This document shows, piece after piece, positions 5,714-5,830 of a DNA stretch of 5,830 bases. Source of the DNA: Synechococcus sp. HW_metabat.21 (GTDB lineage Bacteria > Cyanobacteriota > Cyanobacteriia > PCC-6307 > Cyanobiaceae). Both the position numbers and the translations under genes were made by a program. Under the pieces are notes generated by a model. The model ran no database searches. It worked only from the letters and a program-made list of their open reading frames with translations, and was not told where the DNA came from. Every line of letters begins with the position of its first letter. Positions within the stretch are counted from its first letter, which is position 1. The stretch covers positions 1-5,830 of the forward strand of contig JAAZUZ010000107.1 of NCBI GenBank assembly GCA_018623875.1, written 5' to 3'.

Positions 5714-5830
5714 TTAATTCCATTCTTGGTCGTTTATTCGTCTCCAGCGACCCTCTGGCAGTGCTCCGAGATGAATCGGGCCGATGGCGACGCGCTGGAG
5801 ATCGACGACACGGTGGCCCAAAAGCTCGGC
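5714..5830 (-). CDS. RsuA/RluB-family pseudouridine synthase, C-terminal end only
   Basis: Only the last 38 residues are in the window; the gene enters from the right edge and stops at TAA (5714-5716). The reading frame gives LLGHRVVDLQRVAIGPIHLG followed by ALPEGRWRRIN. This matches the conserved C-terminal part of the RsuA/RluB/RluE/RluF group (LGHPV-x-L-x-R-x-x-IGP-x-x-LG-x-LPEG-x-WR), which converts specific rRNA uridines to pseudouridine. The fragment cannot tell 16S-directed (RsuA) from 23S-directed (RluB/E/F) members, and the catalytic Asp and S4 domain lie outside. It is upstream of the RodZ-like gene on the same strand with a 17-base gap, suggesting an operon. Confidence 0.87.
   Translation of the reverse strand, partial: AELLGHRVVDLQRVAIGPIHLGALPEGRWRRINDQEWN

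Overview
The window looks like a GC-rich chromosomal segment from a picocyanobacterium of the Synechococcus/Cyanobium type. Three things point there. The ribose-phosphate pyrophosphokinase has the cyanobacterial/plant-type N-terminal half, with GYARADRK and the DLHSAQIQGYFDIP signature. The FrhB-family Fe-S flavoprotein closely resembles cyanobacterial chlorophyll-pathway 8-vinyl reductase (Synechocystis slr1923/BciB). The genes are tightly packed, with short gaps and overlapping ends. No mobile element, tRNA, rRNA, CRISPR array or phage gene is visible.

Layout from left to right. The 5' half of prs runs leftward off the window edge (1-520, minus). A short gap then separates it from a divergent, unrecognised gene (about 598-1134, plus); the gap holds a plausible prs promoter, and an intrinsic-terminator-like hairpin lies at the start of the unknown gene. 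This gene runs into, and overlaps by 65 bp, the 3' end of a convergent LytR-CpsA-Psr (LCP) family membrane protein (1070-2002, minus). A 69-bp divergent gap follows, then a plus-strand pair overlapping by ATGA: the BciB/FrhB-type reductase (2072-3325) and malQ, 4-alpha-glucanotransferase (3322-4806). malQ overlaps by 13 bp the end of a minus-strand RodZ-like protein (4794-5696). Seventeen bases upstream of that gene is the 3' end of an RsuA/RluB-type pseudouridine synthase (5714-5830), which enters from the right edge.

The genes fall into small, functionally mixed units: nucleotide precursor supply (prs), envelope (LCP protein, RodZ-like protein), chlorophyll or related tetrapyrrole reduction (BciB-like), alpha-glucan metabolism (malQ) and RNA modification. 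The two likely operons are bciB-malQ and pseudouridine synthase-rodZ. Nothing here is clearly a new multi-gene system. The least explained items are the unknown gene at 598-1134, which resembles a dethiobiotin-synthetase-like P-loop protein that has lost its P-loop, the hairpin and helically phased AATT elements at its 5' end, and the unusual active-site region of the LCP protein.
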